DNA from: Deltaproteobacteria bacterium
Lineage (GTDB): Bacteria > Desulfobacterota > Desulfarculia > Adiutricales > Adiutricaceae
NCBI GenBank assembly: GCA_031278635.1
Contig: JAITKA010000005.1
Span: 1-64,000, forward strand
Direction of reading: 5' to 3'
Length of the DNA stretch: 64,000 bases
Below the pieces are notes generated by a model that saw nothing but the letters and a program-made list of their open reading frames with translations, was not told the DNA's origin and did not search any database. This document shows positions 35,820 through 44,780 of the stretch, in pieces. Numbering within the stretch: the stretch's first letter is position 1; the number at the start of each line of letters is the position of its first letter. The translations under genes were made by a program, and so were the position numbers.

Positions 35820-37049
35820 ATGAGTCAAAACACGCCGGCAATAACCGCGGGCTCTGGACCTAGCGGCTTACGATACCTCTACTTGGCTTTAGGGATAGTG
35901 CTTCTTCTAGCCATGGGTCTCGTTTACGCTTGGTCGATTTTCGTTCCGCCCTTGGCGGCCGAGTTTGGTTGGGACCCCTCCAAAACTTCCATGGGTTTCA
36001 CCATACTCATGTCCATGTTCTGTTTAGGCGGTATCGCGACAGGGCTTATAACAAAAAAATACCCGGTCGGCTTGGTGGTTTTTTTAAGCGCCCTTTTGGT
36101 CGGTGGGGGCTTTTACGCTTCTTCAACCCTCCAGAGTTTGGCCGGGTTATATCTCTTTTTTAGCGTCATGGTCGGCTTAGGCGTCGGGATGACGTATAAC
36201 GCCGTATTAAGCTCGATCCTCAAGTGGTTTCCCGACAAAATCGGTTTGATTTCCGGTTTATTGATGATGGGATTTGGCTTGGGGAGTTTCATCTTAAGTA
36301 CCGTCGGCACTTCCTCGATCCAAAATTATGGTTGGCGCGCGACATTCGTAAGGCTGGGCATAGTTTACTTCTTTGTCATTTTAATCTGCTCATTTTTTGT
36401 TAGACCTCCAGGGCCCGGAGTCGTTTTCAAAAAACCAAGCCAGGTGAAAAAGAAGGCTGAAGATGGCTTAGAGCTTCCAGCCAGCCAAATGTTGAAACGT
36501 CAAGCTTTTTGGTTCTTTTTCCTATGGGCCGTTGTCTTAACGGCGGCATCGCTGATGGTTATCGGCGCCGCCACACCCATAGCCAGAAGTTTAGGGGCCG
36601 ATAGTATTAAGGCCGGGTTCTTAACCGGGATGATAGCCATATCCAATGGTTGCGGCCGAGTCATTGCCGGTGTCTTACACGACAAACTGGGCCGTAAAAT
36701 AGTCCTCCCCATATATAGCGTTCTTTTCACGGTAACCGGTTGCGTTCTGTATCTGGCAATAACCAGCCAGAGCTTAACCCTGATCACCGTTGGTTTTCTG
36801 ATGACCGGCTTGGCCTACGGCGGTATCCCGCCCTCAAGCTCTACCGTGATCAGTCGCTTTTATGGGCAAAAAAATTACTCCTTAAATTTCAGCTTGGCCA
36901 ATACCAGTATTTTGGCGGCATCCTTCCTAGGCCCGGCTTTGGCCGGTCAAATGCAGTCAAAAAGCCAAAGTTATGGCAGTACTTTTATGGCCATCATCAT
37001 TTTTGGGGTTCTTTCGATAGCATTTTGCTTCAAGATTAGAAGACCATAA
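35820..37049 (+). CDS. MFS transporter (oxalate/formate antiporter-like)
   Basis: 12 hydrophobic segments; GLVYAWSIFVPPLAAEFGW; GLGVGMTYNAVLSSILKWFPDKIGLISGLLMMGFG. Confidence 0.88.
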   Translation: MSQNTPAITAGSGPSGLRYLYLALGIVLLLAMGLVYAWSIFVPPLAAEFGWDPSKTSMGFTILMSMFCLGGIATGLITKKYPVGLVVFLSALLVGGGFYASSTLQSLAGLYLFFSVMVGLGVGMTYNAVLSSILKWFPDKIGLISGLLMMGFGLGSFILSTVGTSSIQNYGWRATFVRLGIVYFFVILICSFFVRPPGPGVVFKKPSQVKKKAEDGLELPASQMLKRQAFWFFFLWAVVLTAASLMVIGAATPIARSLGADSIKAGFLTGMIAISNGCGRVIAGVLHDKLGRKIVLPIYSVLFTVTGCVLYLAITSQSLTLITVGFLMTGLAYGGIPPSSSTVISRFYGQKNYSLNFSLANTSILAASFLGPALAGQMQSKSQSYGSTFMAIIIFGVLSIAFCFKIRRP

Positions 37050-37129
37050 CCCCTTAAAACAATTTTTGTCCCAAAACCAAGCCAGGAAAAGCAAACGCGA
37101 GGCTATATAGGTTTTAGATAGGAGACGAC

Positions 37130-38293
37130 ATGTTCAATTTTCTCTTGCATCAGTCAGTCAGAATTCTCTTTGGCGCCGGTACGAGCCAACAGGTCGGCGA
37201 TCTAGTCAAGTCCCTGAACAGGAAGAAGGTCTTTATCGCTACCGATAAAGGCATCGTTCAGGCCGGCATAGCCGAAAAAATCATTGGCGCCGTCAAGAAG
37301 GCCGGTCTGGACTACATCCTTTTCGACGAGATCCTGCCTGACGCCCCGGCCAAGTTCGCCGAGGAAGGCTACAAGGTCTTAAAGGACTCCGGGGCCGATG
37401 CCGTCGTCGCGTTGGGCGGGGGCAGCACCATTGACACCACCAAGGCCATCAACCTCCTCAGGTTTAACGACGGCCCCCTGATGAAGTACACCGAGGGCCC
37501 GCCGGCTTGGGCGATGGTTAAGGCCGCGCCTGGCCTTATCGCCATCCCGACCACGGCCGGGACCGGTTCCGAGATGTCCGACGGCGTTATCATCGCCGAC
37601 GAAAACCACGTCAAAAGGACCATCCTTAGCCCGCTGGTCATGCCGGAGTACTCGATCCTGGATGCCGAGCTGTTGCTGGGCGTTCCCCCGCACATCCTGG
37701 CCTCCACCGGCCTCGACGCCCTTTCCCACAACATCGAGGGTTACCTGGTTAACCTGTCCGTCCATCTCACCGACGTCATCTGCCTGGCCGCCGCCGCTTC
37801 CATCCTGAAATGGCTGCCGATCGCCTTTAACGACCCGAAGGACATCGAGTCAAGGTCCCACCTGATGGCCGCCTCGGCCCTGGGTGGCTGGATGTTGGCT
37901 AACGTCCACTGCAACAGCGGCCACTCCTTCGCCCACGTCTTGGGCTCCCTCTTCGGCATGCCCCACGGCTTTGGTTGCGCCTACGCCATGCCGCCGGTCA
38001 CCGAGTTCAACGCCCCCGTCGTTCTCGAAAGGACGAAGACGGTCGGCGAACTCTTTGGGCTGAAGTTCGGCGCCAACGAGAGCCCCGAGGAGGTCGGCAA
38101 GAAGGTCAAGGATGCCATGATCCACTTTAGGGACGTGACCTTGAAGCTCAAAAAAGCCAAAGAGTTCAACTACGATCCGGCCCGTTTTGAGGAAGCCAGT
38201 AATTTGGTCCTCAAGGAAGCTTTCCAGATGTTCAACCCGAGGGAGATGGATCAAAAACAAGCTCTCGCCATCATCAAAGAGATCTACGCCTAA
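37130..38293 (+). CDS. Iron-containing (group III) alcohol dehydrogenase
   Basis: VALGGGSTIDTTKAI; IPTTAGTGSEMSDG; STGLDALSHNIEGY; GHSFAHVLGSLFGMPHG metal ligands. Confidence 0.92.
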   Translation: MFNFLLHQSVRILFGAGTSQQVGDLVKSLNRKKVFIATDKGIVQAGIAEKIIGAVKKAGLDYILFDEILPDAPAKFAEEGYKVLKDSGADAVVALGGGSTIDTTKAINLLRFNDGPLMKYTEGPPAWAMVKAAPGLIAIPTTAGTGSEMSDGVIIADENHVKRTILSPLVMPEYSILDAELLLGVPPHILASTGLDALSHNIEGYLVNLSVHLTDVICLAAAASILKWLPIAFNDPKDIESRSHLMAASALGGWMLANVHCNSGHSFAHVLGSLFGMPHGFGCAYAMPPVTEFNAPVVLERTKTVGELFGLKFGANESPEEVGKKVKDAMIHFRDVTLKLKKAKEFNYDPARFEEASNLVLKEAFQMFNPREMDQKQALAIIKEIYA

Positions 38294-38304
38294 CGACGTG
38301 GACA

Positions 38305-38334
38305 AAAGCCGTGGGTTACCAAACCCACGGCTTT
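38305..38334 (+). terminator. Terminator-like hairpin after the Fe-ADH gene
   Basis: AAAGCCGTGGGTTaccAAACCCACGGCTTT. Confidence 0.8.
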
Positions 38335-38356
38335 AAAGTCTCCGGAGGCAGTTTCC

Positions 38357-39271
38357 ATGCAATACAATCACCAAGTGTCGATATTGTTGCCAGAGCAGCC
38401 TGGTTTTTTCTTTAGGGACAGCCGAATCCGAACCGACGTTTGCCTTTGGAATCCGTTGGTAAAAAAGAATTTGGGCTGCTTTTTTGAATTCACCACTGGC
38501 GCGAATGATGAAGTCCTCCAGCTTGTACCGGATAACTGCCTAAGCTTCTATTTTTTCCTAAACGACGCTCCTGAAGGGTTTATCGCCGGACCTCACACGA
38601 GCTCTAAAACAATCAATTTGCCGGCCCACACAACCATTCTTATTTTCAAACCTTTGACCATCCTAAAAACGAAATTCACCGCCAGCTTCAGCCAGGATAG
38701 CATCGAGGATGTTTATCCACTGGACATATTCTTTAAAAATAGCCCCCTTCTGGCCAAACTTACCGAAGCCCATGGTTATACCGAGCGAAAGGAGATATTT
38801 CTCTCCGAGGCTAGGAAGCATCTATTGGTTCCACAGTACGGTTCGTCTAAGTATGGATCGGATCTGGTAGACGAGATGCAACTTTTGATTTGTCGCACCA
38901 AAGGACAAAAAAAGGTTAAGTATATTGCGCAAAAGATGGGTTATTCTGAAAGATACTGTCATTTGCTGTTTAACGAAGCGATTGGTATGTCCTTGAAACT
39001 ATATTCAGAGGTTATTCGTTTTCAGAACGTGATTAAGATGTTCTTTCACCAAACCACTAACTTTTTGGAAGTGGCCTTGGCCAACAATTTACATGACCAA
39101 GCCCATCTTTATCATGTCGTTAAAAGGTTTACCTCTTACGCTCCCAGCGAGTATTTGAGGACTTTTTATAAATATGAGAATTTTGGCCTGCCCGTTAACG
39201 CAGTTCAGCGCGACTACAAAAACTCACCTGAGCAAGGTGAAAGTGAAATGCCAAAAGCGTTTCAAATTTGA
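38357..39271 (+). CDS. AraC-family transcriptional regulator
   Basis: C-terminal double HTH: VKYIAQKMGYSERYCHLLFNEAIGMSLKLYSEVIRFQNVIKMF...LANNLHDQAHLYHVVKRFTSYAPSEYLR. Confidence 0.82.
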   Translation: MQYNHQVSILLPEQPGFFFRDSRIRTDVCLWNPLVKKNLGCFFEFTTGANDEVLQLVPDNCLSFYFFLNDAPEGFIAGPHTSSKTINLPAHTTILIFKPLTILKTKFTASFSQDSIEDVYPLDIFFKNSPLLAKLTEAHGYTERKEIFLSEARKHLLVPQYGSSKYGSDLVDEMQLLICRTKGQKKVKYIAQKMGYSERYCHLLFNEAIGMSLKLYSEVIRFQNVIKMFFHQTTNFLEVALANNLHDQAHLYHVVKRFTSYAPSEYLRTFYKYENFGLPVNAVQRDYKNSPEQGESEMPKAFQI

Positions 39272-39309
39272 TTGTTCGAACTCCCACTCCCAGGAGGTTT
39301 CAATATAAA

Positions 39310-40524
39310 ATGACCGAATCGAATAATACCGCTCCCCAGGAAAATCCCCAAAACAAAGTACCCGGCTACGCTTGGGTAATATTGTTATTGGTATATTTCG
39401 CTTCCATCGCAGCCCCGCTTAATCAGTTTAAGGTCCCGCCGGTCATGGGCCTGCTCATCGACAGCTATACCCTGACCCTGGCCGTGGCGGGCATGCTCAT
39501 GGGCATTTTCGCCCTGATCGGGGCCATACTGGCCTTGCCCTCCGGCTTCATCATGGGCCGGATCGGCGTGAAGAACGCGGGCCTCACGGCCCTGTTCTTC
39601 CTGATGGCCGGGAGCGCCCTGGGCGCCGTGGCCACCACCACGACGGTCCTCATGACCAGCCGCGTCCTTGAGGGCGTGGGTATGTGCCTCATTTCCATCG
39701 TGGCCCCGACGGCCCTGGCCCACTGGTTCCCGCCCAACAAGCACGGCCTGGCCATGGGCATCTGGGGTACGTGGGTGCCGCTGGGCAGCATCATTTCCTT
39801 CGCGATCTTCCCGTCCATAGCCGCCAAAAGCTCCTGGCCGGGCGTCGCCTGGGCCAGCTTCGGCTACACCGCCGTCCTGTTCGTCCTCTTCGCCATCCTC
39901 TTCCGCATGCCCAAGCCAGCGGACGGCTCCGGCCCCCCGGCCAAGCCGACCTTCCAGGCAGAGATGTCGAACATGGTCAACGTGGTCAACAAAAGCGGCC
40001 CCTGGCTCCTGGCCTTCTCTTTCTGCGGCTACATGATGCTGACCATCTCGCTCATTTCCTTCCTGCCCACCTATTTCGGCACGGTCAGGGGCATGGCTCC
40101 CCAGCAGGCAGCCAACGCCTCCCAGCTTTACCTCATCGCCAACATGCTGGGCATCTTCCTGGGCGGGGTCCTCTGCGACAAGTACGGTAGCCGCCGCGTG
40201 ATCATGTACCCCTACATAATCGCGGCCATTATCATGATCTTCCTCTTCGCCCCGGGGAACCTCCTGTACGTAACCATGATCGCCGTGGCTTTCATCGGCC
40301 CCTTCGGCGTCACCCCCTCCTTCGCCGCCGCCCCCCAGCTGGTGGCCCCACAGGACGCCGGCCGCGCCATGGCCGTGCTGGCCCTGGGCCAAAACCTGGG
40401 CATGGCCGTGGGTCCCCCGATTTTCGGCAAGCTGGCCGAGACCTCCTGGACCTACGCCGCCTATTTCACCGTCCCGGTGGTCCTAATCGCCGCCTTCCTG
40501 GCCTCGCGCCTTAAAATCCGCTGA
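39310..40524 (+). CDS. MFS transporter
   Basis: 12 TM segments; ATG at 39310 preceded by AGGAGG, preferred over the 39268 start. Confidence 0.87.
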   Translation: MTESNNTAPQENPQNKVPGYAWVILLLVYFASIAAPLNQFKVPPVMGLLIDSYTLTLAVAGMLMGIFALIGAILALPSGFIMGRIGVKNAGLTALFFLMAGSALGAVATTTTVLMTSRVLEGVGMCLISIVAPTALAHWFPPNKHGLAMGIWGTWVPLGSIISFAIFPSIAAKSSWPGVAWASFGYTAVLFVLFAILFRMPKPADGSGPPAKPTFQAEMSNMVNVVNKSGPWLLAFSFCGYMMLTISLISFLPTYFGTVRGMAPQQAANASQLYLIANMLGIFLGGVLCDKYGSRRVIMYPYIIAAIIMIFLFAPGNLLYVTMIAVAFIGPFGVTPSFAAAPQLVAPQDAGRAMAVLALGQNLGMAVGPPIFGKLAETSWTYAAYFTVPVVLIAAFLASRLKIR

Positions 40525-40556
40525 CGGGCCACCCGTCCCCTAGGCGCGCGAACGCG

Positions 40557-40585
40557 AAAAGCCCCCGTCCAAACGGCCGGGGGCT
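40557..40585. terminator. Bidirectional terminator between convergent genes
   Basis: AAAAGCCCCCGtccaaacggcCGGGGGCTTT. Confidence 0.88.
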
Positions 40586-40611
40586 TTCTCTTTGGGCAAG
40601 GCGGGCTGGCC

Positions 40612-41868
40612 TCAGTCGCTTTTGGGGAGCCACCAGTCATCGTCCCGGGTCAATTCCTCGAAAAGGCGGCTCAGGATATCCGGGGTGCCGAAATCGGCCG
40701 TTTTGGTAAGGACCGATAACTGCCCGGCCGAGGCGAAGACGATGCCTTGGGTCAGGTCGGAACGGATCCAGAGCTCGTCGAGATTCATGGCCATGAGGGT
40801 TTGCATGGCCAGATCCCCGCCGGAGATGAAGATGGATTTGTATTGGCGGTTCTTGACCAGATCGGCGGCCAGGATACCAAATTTCTCGTTTATGACCCTC
40901 AAGGGGTACTTTTCCTTAAACTCCTCGTCGTCGCCTTTGTCCGGCAGGGTGATGATCAAAGGGCGGGAATGGACCAAAAGGGGTACGGTCAAGCCGTGGT
41001 CGTTAAGGAGGTTTTCCACGTTTACCGTTAATATCTCGCCGTCGTGCTCGTCGGCCAAGATCTTGAACTGTTCGTTCAGTTTTTTGGAATAGGAGCCGCC
41101 GAAGAATATGATCGGCGTCTGGGGAACGGGCGGGTGGAACTCGTCCTCCAACCAGTTGCGGTTTCTGGTCGCGTAAAGGTCGGCCAGGATCCCGGCGAAG
41201 CCCAAAGACCCGGAAAACAAGACCCGGTCGGCGAATTCCCTCGACCCTTTAACCAAAAGGTCCAGGTCGTAGTCGAACTCGGCGTCGCAGGCCACGATGA
41301 ACCGCGTGCCCTTGGAGAGAAACTCGTTTAATTTTTGTTCTATGGCGTCGGGACCGTTCCGGATCTCGTCGATTTCCAGCGACTCGACCCTGAGATCGTG
41401 ATCCTCGGACATGACCATTTTCAGGCGGGAATCCAAGACGGGTTTGACGGGGTCCTGGGAGTATTGGGTGGTGTGGATGGGTTTATCCTCTACCATGTGG
41501 ACGCCTTTTATGGTGGTCCGGCCCAATTCCGGGTCCGCCGGGGCGACCAGGGCGAAATCAAGCTCGTCGAAGGTTTTTAGGGCCGTGGCGATTTCATGCC
41601 CCACGCATCCCCTAAGGCAACTATCGATCCTCTTATATATAATTCTAGGTCTATGATCGTTTAAAAGAGACTTTATTTTCCCAAGGGCCTCGGGGATTTT
41701 GGACGGTTCGACCGCCCGCGTGTTGGCGTTTACCGCCAAAACTCCTTTTATCCCCGACCAATCGGCCTTTTTGAGGCTAACCAGTTTGACCGGGCCGCTT
41801 TTGGTGAATTTGGCCGCCGTATCGGTACAGCCGGTTAACGTGTCGGCAATAATTAGCGTTTCGATCAT
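40612..41868 (-). CDS. DUF1537 / four-carbon acid sugar kinase family protein
   Basis: IIADTLTGCTDTA N-terminal motif; YKRIDSCLRGCVGHEI; VAPADPELGRTT; ISGGDLA; C-terminal nucleotide-binding domain. Confidence 0.85.
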   Translation of the reverse strand: MIETLIIADTLTGCTDTAAKFTKSGPVKLVSLKKADWSGIKGVLAVNANTRAVEPSKIPEALGKIKSLLNDHRPRIIYKRIDSCLRGCVGHEIATALKTFDELDFALVAPADPELGRTTIKGVHMVEDKPIHTTQYSQDPVKPVLDSRLKMVMSEDHDLRVESLEIDEIRNGPDAIEQKLNEFLSKGTRFIVACDAEFDYDLDLLVKGSREFADRVLFSGSLGFAGILADLYATRNRNWLEDEFHPPVPQTPIIFFGGSYSKKLNEQFKILADEHDGEILTVNVENLLNDHGLTVPLLVHSRPLIITLPDKGDDEEFKEKYPLRVINEKFGILAADLVKNRQYKSIFISGGDLAMQTLMAMNLDELWIRSDLTQGIVFASAGQLSVLTKTADFGTPDILSRLFEELTRDDDWWLPKSD

Positions 41869-42791
41869 GGACTCGACTCACTTAGAAGCCTAGAGGCAAC
41901 GAAAAAGTAACTTAAAACAAAATATAATTGTATTTTAAGTTTAAAATTAATGGCCAAAAAATATTTTCAAAAATATTAAAAATAGTTATTAACAGGCTTA
42001 TATTTTACAACAAGTCTGAAAAATTTTTGGCGATTGTTTTAAGATCTCGATAAGCGATATTAAAATAAAAAATTAATCGTAAAAGTAAATCGCTATACGA
42101 AACCTTCTATTAGACTAATTCAAAAAGATTTTTCTGTTAATTTTAGGTGATTATTGAAGTCATTTTGGAATGGATAGGTTTTACGTGGTCACCAACAAGG
42201 AAAGGGTAAAATGGCCATGGTTCAAAGATCTTCCTGACACTTTCCAGCCGGGATGTGGCTGAGCGATCAAGGGGGCGAAAATCGTCGCTCAGAGAGAGGT
42301 TAAACTGATACATTATCTCTTTTGATTATACAGATTTTTGGCTTAAAGATCCAGAGCCATATAACTACCCGAATTTTAAGCTCTTCCTTTCCGACGATTG
42401 ACAATAATACATGGACGCGCCGGCTCTTGAACCCCCGCCAACCCTTCCCGCGGCCCACTCGCCGGCCTTCATTGAAACGCCTATCCCCGCCCCGGCGAAA
42501 GATTGGCGGGGATAAAGAGGGCGTTGGGACTTAAAGCGGGAAATTCGCAAAGAAAGGTGGGTTTAAGGGGCCAAAATCTTACGTCTTTTGGAAAGGGGCG
42601 AGCCTTATCGGCGAAAAAGATTTTAGGGGTGGGTGGTTTTCGGTCGGCCCGGGGCGGTACCCCGTATGGTCAGAGGGCGGAAAACGGTACCGCGCGGTAA
42701 TTCCCGGGGCAAGGGGAAGGCCGGCAGAGCCTAGGGCAAGCGGACTTTTGGCATGGTCAGGGCGCAATCCCCGCGTGTTTGTTTCGGGCCA

Positions 42792-43301
42792 TCAGTTCCC
42801 GGCCGAAAGGACGGCGGTTACGTCGCCCCTACCGAGAACGTCTCTCAACCCGTCGGGGGTAATGCCCATTATTTTCCCCAATCGAGTGTAACCCCAAGTG
42901 TTGGTTCCATAGAAAATCACCATTTGGTTTCCTTGATACAGCATAATGTCCCCGATGACGGCCCTAATTCGCGTGTCGCCGGCGGTCAGGCTCTGGCCCA
43001 GCGAACCGACTTTTTCAAAGCCGCCATGGTCACGCATTTGAACGGTCAGGGGTTTGCCCGATAATAATACGGACAATTCCCTCGCCGCGGCGGTGTCCGC
43101 GTACGTGGCGGTGAGTGACGCGTCCCCGACCTTGAGATTAAAAGTCGCCATTTCGGATGTCTCCGTTTGGGATGGCGCCCCGGCCGGCGGCGCGCCTGAC
43201 ATATTGGCGGCCGCCCCCGTAGCGACGCTTTCGCGGACGTTTAGCGTCATGACCGAGAAGGCGAGGGCCGTTACCAGCGGAATCCATGGGCGCCTTCTCA
43301 C
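42792..43301 (-). CDS. Exported cyclophilin-like-fold protein
   Basis: YADTAAARELSVLLSGKPLTVQMRDHGGFEKVGSLGQSL...GDIMLYQGNQMVIFYGTNTWGYTRLGKI; N-terminal hydrophobic leader. Confidence 0.82.
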   Translation of the reverse strand: MRRRPWIPLVTALAFSVMTLNVRESVATGAAANMSGAPPAGAPSQTETSEMATFNLKVGDASLTATYADTAAARELSVLLSGKPLTVQMRDHGGFEKVGSLGQSLTAGDTRIRAVIGDIMLYQGNQMVIFYGTNTWGYTRLGKIMGITPDGLRDVLGRGDVTAVLSAGN

Positions 43302-43313
43302 GTCTGGGCCTCC

Positions 43314-44060
43314 CTACCAAGGTTGCGTCGTCGGCCCGACCGTAAACTCGCTTACGTTCGTACCCTCGGGCTGGTCGATGGCGAACGCGACGATATTGGC
43401 CACGCTGACCGGATCGATCGCGAATTTTTGATAGAGCGCCTCGAAGTGTTTCAACGTGTCCCCGTCGGTGATGGTGTTCAAAAGCTCGGTGTCGATCGCG
43501 GCCGGATAAATAGTGGCAGTGCGGATATTCGTTCCCTCCTCGGCGGATTCAATCCGCAGGGCCTCCAAAAGCGCCCGAACGGCCCATTTTGTCGAGCAGT
43601 AGACCGCGCTGCCGGGATAGGCCTTGAGGCCCGCCACCGACGAGGTGGCGATGACATGGCCGGACCTTTGCGCGATGAACCCGGGCAAAACGGCGGCGAT
43701 ACCGTTTATGACGCCTTTGAGGTTGACGTCCACCATCCGATCCCACTCGTCCGTCTGCAGTCTCGACAAAGGGGAGTTGGCCATGATCCCCGCGTTCAGG
43801 AATATGGCGTCCACTTTGCCATACTCCGCTATGGCGAGTTTGACCAGCTCCTGGCTGTCGGCGGGTTTGGTCACGTCGGTCACCCGGTAAACGGCGCGCC
43901 CGCCGTCAGCCCGCAGGGCCTCCGCGAGAGCCTTTAACCTATTCTCCCGGCGGGAACCGAGAACCAGGTTCGCGCCTTTTTTGGCCAGCAGCTTCGCCGT
44001 CGCCTCCCCGATGCCCGACGAGGCGCCTGTGACGATGACGGTTTTGTTTTCGATAGCCAT
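43314..44060 (-). CDS. SDR-family oxidoreductase
   Basis: VIVTGASSGIGEATAKLLA; NAGIMANSPL; SSVAGLKAYPGSAVYCSTKWAVRAL. Confidence 0.93.
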   Translation of the reverse strand: MAIENKTVIVTGASSGIGEATAKLLAKKGANLVLGSRRENRLKALAEALRADGGRAVYRVTDVTKPADSQELVKLAIAEYGKVDAIFLNAGIMANSPLSRLQTDEWDRMVDVNLKGVINGIAAVLPGFIAQRSGHVIATSSVAGLKAYPGSAVYCSTKWAVRALLEALRIESAEEGTNIRTATIYPAAIDTELLNTITDGDTLKHFEALYQKFAIDPVSVANIVAFAIDQPEGTNVSEFTVGPTTQPW

Positions 44061-44063
44061 GAT

Positions 44064-44735
44064 TCATTCCTCCGTTATGGTTCTAATTATTCTTGCCGGT
44101 ACCCCGCCGGCTATGGCGTTGGCGGGCACGTCACCCGTGACCACCGCGCCAGCCGCGATGATGGCGTTTTCGCCAATGGTAACCCCGGGCAAAACGGTCG
44201 CGTTGGCCCCTACCCAAACGTTCTTGCCTATCGCGATTGGGGCGGGCCGCAAATCGTGCCGCTCGCCGAAGGGGACCCCATGGTTTAGCGTGGCCAAAAC
44301 CACGCAATGGCCGATTAGGGCCCCGTCGCCGATGGTTATCCCGCCTTGGTCTTGGAACCGGCAACCGGAATTGATGAACACGCCTTTGCCCAGGCTGATG
44401 TTTTTCCCGCAGTCCGAGTAAAAAGGCGGGAAAAGCCCGAAGTCCCCGTCAACCGGTTTGCCCGTCAATTCGGACATCAGGGCGCGGATTTCACCCGGCG
44501 TGCGGTAGGCGCCGTTCAGCTTCGCGGTTATACGTAGGGCTTCCTGGGCCGCCTCGTCCAGAAACCGGGACAACTCGGACCCCGCCCTGACATACTCGCC
44601 GTTTTTCAGGCGGGCCAAGAATTCGTTCGCTCGCAATGGGATACCCCCGTATTTCCGCGTAAAGAAAAATTTTAAGTCCCGGCCTAAAAAATAGCAAATA
44701 CTTATATTGAATGATAAAATATGTTTATCAGGCAT
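44064..44735 (-). CDS. Hexapeptide-repeat sugar O-acetyltransferase (maltose acetyltransferase-like)
   Basis: GKNISLGKGVFINSGCRFQDQGGITIGDGALIGHCVVLATLNHGVPFGER...GVTIGENAIIAAGAVVTGDVPANAIAGGVPARIIR; a downstream start is possible. Confidence 0.88.
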   Translation of the reverse strand: MPDKHILSFNISICYFLGRDLKFFFTRKYGGIPLRANEFLARLKNGEYVRAGSELSRFLDEAAQEALRITAKLNGAYRTPGEIRALMSELTGKPVDGDFGLFPPFYSDCGKNISLGKGVFINSGCRFQDQGGITIGDGALIGHCVVLATLNHGVPFGERHDLRPAPIAIGKNVWVGANATVLPGVTIGENAIIAAGAVVTGDVPANAIAGGVPARIIRTITEE

Positions 44736-44780
44736 ACTTAGTCATGCGGCAACGATGACTCCATAACGCGGTAGGGTATC

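Noticed and set aside
32289-38293. Bacterial microcompartment (Pdu/Eut) locus
   Set aside because: No shell-protein, diol dehydratase or ethanolamine lyase genes in the window
39385-40392. 335-aa minus-strand ORF antisense to the MFS gene
   Set aside because: Reverse-frame artefact, low complexity and charged
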